From: Bosea sp. OAE506
GTDB taxonomy: Bacteria > Pseudomonadota > Alphaproteobacteria > Rhizobiales > Beijerinckiaceae
Reading direction: 5' to 3'
DNA: 64,000 bases
Assembly: GCF_040546595.1 (NCBI RefSeq)
Contig: NZ_JBEPOB010000001.1
Span: 1,799,001-1,863,000 of the forward strand
Positions 61,218-64,000 of the stretch are shown here, piece by piece. Numbering within the stretch: position 1 is the stretch's first letter; every line of letters begins with the position of its first letter. The notes beneath the pieces are model-generated. The model was not told the origin of the DNA, searched no databases, and saw nothing but the letters and a program-made list of their open reading frames with translations. The translations under genes and the position numbers were made by a program.

Positions 61218-62507
61218 ATGGCGACCGAAATCCGCGTACCCACCCTCGGCGAATCCGTCTCCGAGGCCACCATCGGCAAGTGGTTCAAGAAGCCGGGAGA
61301 CGCCGTGAAGGCCGACGAGCCGCTGGTCGAGCTCGAGACCGACAAGGTGACGCTCGAGGTCAACGCGCCGGCTGCCGGCGTGCTCGGCGAGATCGTCGCC
61401 AAGGAAGGCGACACTGTCGGCGTCAGCGCGCTGCTGGGCATGATCTCGGCCGGTGGCGCCGCCGCCGCGCCGGCCGCCAAGGCCGAGGAGAAGAAGGCCG
61501 ACGCCGCCGTGGCGCAGGCCTCCGGCAAGGCCGGCGAGACCACGACGGCCGCCGCCGAGGCGAAGGCCGGCGAAGTGGCCGGCGACAGCGAGATCAAGCC
61601 TGCCACCAAGGCCGGCGATTCCGGCCCGGCCGTGTCGCGCCTGGCGGCCGAGAGCGGCGTCGACCCGTCCAAGGTCAATGCCTCGGGCAAGGATGGCCGC
61701 GTCACCAAGGGCGACATGCTGGCCGCGATCGCGACCGGCCCGGCGGTTGCCGCCCCGGCTCCGGCTGCGCCCGTGCAGGTCCGTGCGCCGTCGCCGGTCG
61801 ACGACGCCTCACGCGAAGAGCGCGTCAAGATGACGAAGCTGCGCCAGACCATTGCGCGCCGCCTCAAGGAGGCCCAGTCCAACGCGGCCATGCTGACGAC
61901 CTTCAACGAGGTCGACATGTCGGCGGTGATGGCGCTGCGCAACCAGTACAAGGATGTCTTCGAGAAGAAGCACGGCGTGAAGCTCGGCTTCATGGGCTTT
62001 TTCGTGAAGGCCTGCGTGCAGGCGCTGAAGGAGATCCCGGCCGTCAACGCCGAGATCGACGGCACCGACATCATCTACAAGAACTACTACCATATCGGCG
62101 TCGCCGTCGGCACCGAGAAGGGCCTCGTGGTTCCGGTGGTGCGCGATGCCGACCAGCTCTCCATCGCCGGCGTCGAGAAGAAGATCGGCGAGTTCGGCAA
62201 GAAGGCCCGCGACGGCCAGCTCAAGATCGAGGAGATGCAGGGCGGCACCTTCACGATCTCGAATGGCGGCGTCTATGGCTCGCTGATGTCGACGCCGATC
62301 CTGAACGCGCCGCAGTCGGCGATCCTCGGCATGCACAAGATCCAGGAGCGCCCGGTCGTCGTCGGCGGCCAGGTCGTGGTGCGCCCGATGATGTATCTGG
62401 CGGTCAGCTACGACCATCGGATCATCGACGGCAAGGAGGCCGTGACCTTCCTCGTCCGCATCAAGGAAGGGCTGGAGGATCCGGCCCGCCTCGTGCTGGA
62501 CCTCTGA
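61218..62507 (+). CDS. sucB: 2-oxoglutarate dehydrogenase E2 (dihydrolipoamide succinyltransferase)
   Basis: 429-residue E2 core. A single lipoyl domain has the lipoylated K43 in ETDKVTLEV. An Ala/Pro/Lys-rich linker leads to the E1/E3-binding domain (about 136-170). The catalytic domain ends with [13 protein letters not shown], whose histidine is catalytic. 46 bases after sucA. Confidence 0.97.
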   Translation: MATEIRVPTLGESVSEATIGKWFKKPGDAVKADEPLVELETDKVTLEVNAPAAGVLGEIVAKEGDTVGVSALLGMISAGGAAAAPAAKAEEKKADAAVAQASGKAGETTTAAAEAKAGEVAGDSEIKPATKAGDSGPAVSRLAAESGVDPSKVNASGKDGRVTKGDMLAAIATGPAVAAPAPAAPVQVRAPSPVDDASREERVKMTKLRQTIARRLKEAQSNAAMLTTFNEVDMSAVMALRNQYKDVFEKKHGVKLGFMGFFVKACVQALKEIPAVNAEIDGTDIIYKNYYHIGVAVGTEKGLVVPVVRDADQLSIAGVEKKIGEFGKKARDGQLKIEEMQGGTFTISNGGVYGSLMSTPILNAPQSAILGMHKIQERPVVVGGQVVVRPMMYLAVSYDHRIIDGKEAVTFLVRIKEGLEDPARLVLDL

Positions 62508-62517
62508 GGCCTTGGCC

Positions 62518-62919
62518 GTGCAGGGCGACGCGGCCATGGCGGCGCTGGGCGTCGCGGGCGTCGTCCTCCTGCTCGTCCATATCGCCGCGCAGGTGACGAG
62601 CGTCACGCGGGAGCGCGGTTCGGCCTGGAATGCCAGCCCGCGCGACGAGGGGAGTGCCCCCTCGGGGAAGTTTGCCGGACGCGCCGACCGCGCGCTGCGG
62701 AATTTCCAGGAGACCTTCCCGGCCTTCGTCCTGCTGGTCGCGTTGCTGATGCTGCGGGATCGTGCCGACGGGATCGGGCTGCTCGGCGGTCTGATCTGGC
62801 TGGCGGCGCGGATGGTCTATCTGCCGCTCTATCTCGCGGGCATCCCGAACCTGCGCACGCTGGTCTGGCTGGCCTCGCTCGCCGGGCTGATGCTGATGGC
62901 GGTGCGGGCGGTCTACTGA
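62518..62919 (+). CDS. MAPEG family membrane protein
   Basis: 133-residue protein with four hydrophobic segments and the MAPEG-like pattern [17 protein letters not shown] and [21 protein letters not shown]. Eukaryotic members act in eicosanoid and glutathione metabolism; bacterial ones are mostly unstudied. It lies between sucB and lpd. I prefer the GTG at 62518 (GAGG eight bases upstream); TTG at 62512 or ATG at 62536 are possible. Confidence 0.85.
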   Translation: MQGDAAMAALGVAGVVLLLVHIAAQVTSVTRERGSAWNASPRDEGSAPSGKFAGRADRALRNFQETFPAFVLLVALLMLRDRADGIGLLGGLIWLAARMVYLPLYLAGIPNLRTLVWLASLAGLMLMAVRAVY

Positions 62920-63028
62920 AGGCAAGGGAGGCGTCCATGGCCACCGATCCGCGTCGCCTCCACCCGTTCGCGGGCGCGTCCTGCGCCCGAACCTGATATC
63001 CTCGCCTGAATTTCACGAGAGAAGCTCC

Positions 63029-64000
63029 ATGTCCTACGATCTCGTCGTCATCGGAACCGGCCCCGGCGGCTATGTCTGCGCCATCCGCGCCGCCCAGCTC
63101 GGCCTCAAGGTCGCGGTGGTCGAGAAGCGCAAGACGCATGGCGGCACCTGCCTCAATGTCGGCTGCATCCCCTCCAAGGCGCTGCTGCATGCCTCCGAGA
63201 TGTTCGAGGAGGCCGGCCACAGCTTCGCCAAGCTCGGCATCGTCGTCGGCCAGCCCAAGCTCGACCTGAAGGCGATGTTTGCGCACAAGCAGGAGACGGT
63301 GGACGCCAACGTCAATGGTGTCGCCTTCCTGCTGAAGAAGAACAAGATCGAGCCGTTCCACGGCACCGCCTCGATCCCGGGCGCCGGCAAGGTCGTCGTC
63401 ACCGCCGAGGACGGCTCCACCAAGGAGCTCGAGACCAAGAACATCGTCATCGCCACGGGCTCGGAAGCCGCCGGCCTGCCGGGCGTGACGGTCGACGAGA
63501 AGACGGTCGTGACCTCGACAGGCGCGCTCGAACTCGCCGCCGTTCCCAAGGAGCTGGTCGTGGTCGGCGCCGGCGTGATCGGCCTCGAGATCGGTTCGGT
63601 CTGGAGCCGGCTCGGCGCCAAGGTCACGGTGATCGAATATCTCGACCGCATCCTGCCCGGCATGGATGCCGAAGTCGCTAAGCAGTTCCAGCGCATCCTG
63701 GAGAAGCAGGGCTTTACCTTCCGCCTCGGTGCCAAGGTCACCAAGGTCGAGACGGGTGCCAAGGGTGGCGCCACCCTCACCGTCGAGCCCTCGGCCGGCG
63801 GCGAGGCGAGCACGCTCTCCGCCGACATCGTGCTGGTGGCGATCGGCCGCCGCCCGAACACGGACGGCCTCGGGCTCGAGGGCGCCGGCGTCGCCACCGA
63901 GCGCGGCCGGGTCGTCATCGACGACCACTTCAAGACCAATGTCGCCGGCATCTATGCCATCGGTGACGTGGTGCGCGGGCCGATGCTGGCGCACAAGGCC
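63029..64000 (+). CDS. lpd: Dihydrolipoyl dehydrogenase (E3), 3' end outside window
   Basis: First 324 residues of the flavoprotein that reoxidises lipoamide for 2-oxoglutarate dehydrogenase; the gene runs off the right edge. FAD motif [20 protein letters not shown] is at 6-25, the redox disulfide is C41/C46 in [16 protein letters not shown], and the NAD motif is [16 protein letters not shown] near 177. It is about 109 bases after the MAPEG gene. Confidence 0.97.
   Translation, partial: MSYDLVVIGTGPGGYVCAIRAAQLGLKVAVVEKRKTHGGTCLNVGCIPSKALLHASEMFEEAGHSFAKLGIVVGQPKLDLKAMFAHKQETVDANVNGVAFLLKKNKIEPFHGTASIPGAGKVVVTAEDGSTKELETKNIVIATGSEAAGLPGVTVDEKTVVTSTGALELAAVPKELVVVGAGVIGLEIGSVWSRLGAKVTVIEYLDRILPGMDAEVAKQFQRILEKQGFTFRLGAKVTKVETGAKGGATLTVEPSAGGEASTLSADIVLVAIGRRPNTDGLGLEGAGVATERGRVVIDDHFKTNVAGIYAIGDVVRGPMLAHKA

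Noticed and set aside
60440..62074. 544-codon minus-strand frame opposite sucA/sucB
   Set aside because: Composition is an antisense shadow (Ser/Ala/Thr-rich opposite the sucB linker).

Overview
This is high-GC chromosomal DNA, most likely from an alphaproteobacterium of the order Hyphomicrobiales. The pointers are an argH-lptM-lysA-TIGR02302 block, a mdh-sucCD-sucAB-lpd operon, an alphaproteobacterial-type serC/serA pair, a phoR-pstSCAB-phoU-phoB locus and a phaR/phaAB polyhydroxybutyrate locus. Bosea or a close relative is my best guess; that is inference from gene content only. No rRNA, tRNA, CRISPR array, transposase or prophage was seen.

Layout: 1-3860 holds the end of a polyprenyl synthetase gene, mtgA, rpmF and a PAS/GGDEF/EAL protein. 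3909-6973 is the PHB locus (phaR divergent from phaA, a DUF1737 gene, phaB). 7089-9403 has an Fsr-type MFS exporter and an EamA exporter. 9488-15504 is the minus-strand argH-lptM-lysA-TIGR02302 block, with a TlpA-like thioredoxin divergent from argH. 16234-19290 holds a secreted protein, an orphan carbamoyltransferase and a DUF1902-like protein. 19299-22229 is serA and serC behind a likely serC leader RNA.

22355-25108 is the accessory part. It has an AT-rich patch with a Swt1-like HEPN gene next to a decayed DUF5343 gene. It then has several palindromic repeats and a DUF559 nuclease gene enclosed by a perfect 52-bp inverted repeat. A 676-bp stretch without a convincing gene follows.

25902-36640 looks like a sugar-catabolism region, probably for L-fucose or a similar deoxysugar. 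It holds a mutarotase, lactonase, aldo-keto reductase, ABC transporter parts without an ATPase, a DapA-like aldolase, a GntR/FCD regulator and a complete TRAP transporter. After an SDR and ppk2 comes the phosphate region 38676-45409, with a Pho box before pstS. Then follow a TIGR03862 flavoprotein, small proteins, uvrB, a PepSY membrane protein, zapE and a TetR regulator. The window ends in the TCA operon mdh-sucC-sucD-sucA-sucB-MAPEG-lpd (lpd cut by the window edge).

Spread through the intergenic spaces are at least three families of palindromic elements: family A (paired hairpins bounded by CGTCAT/ATGACG), family B (AGCCCTCATCCTGAGGAGC type) and family C (CCCCTCTCC hairpins). Several lie inside probable operons and two supply the last codons of proteins. 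Two genes (a sugar ABC permease and pstS) each carry one extra C that breaks the frame, which may be sequencing error.
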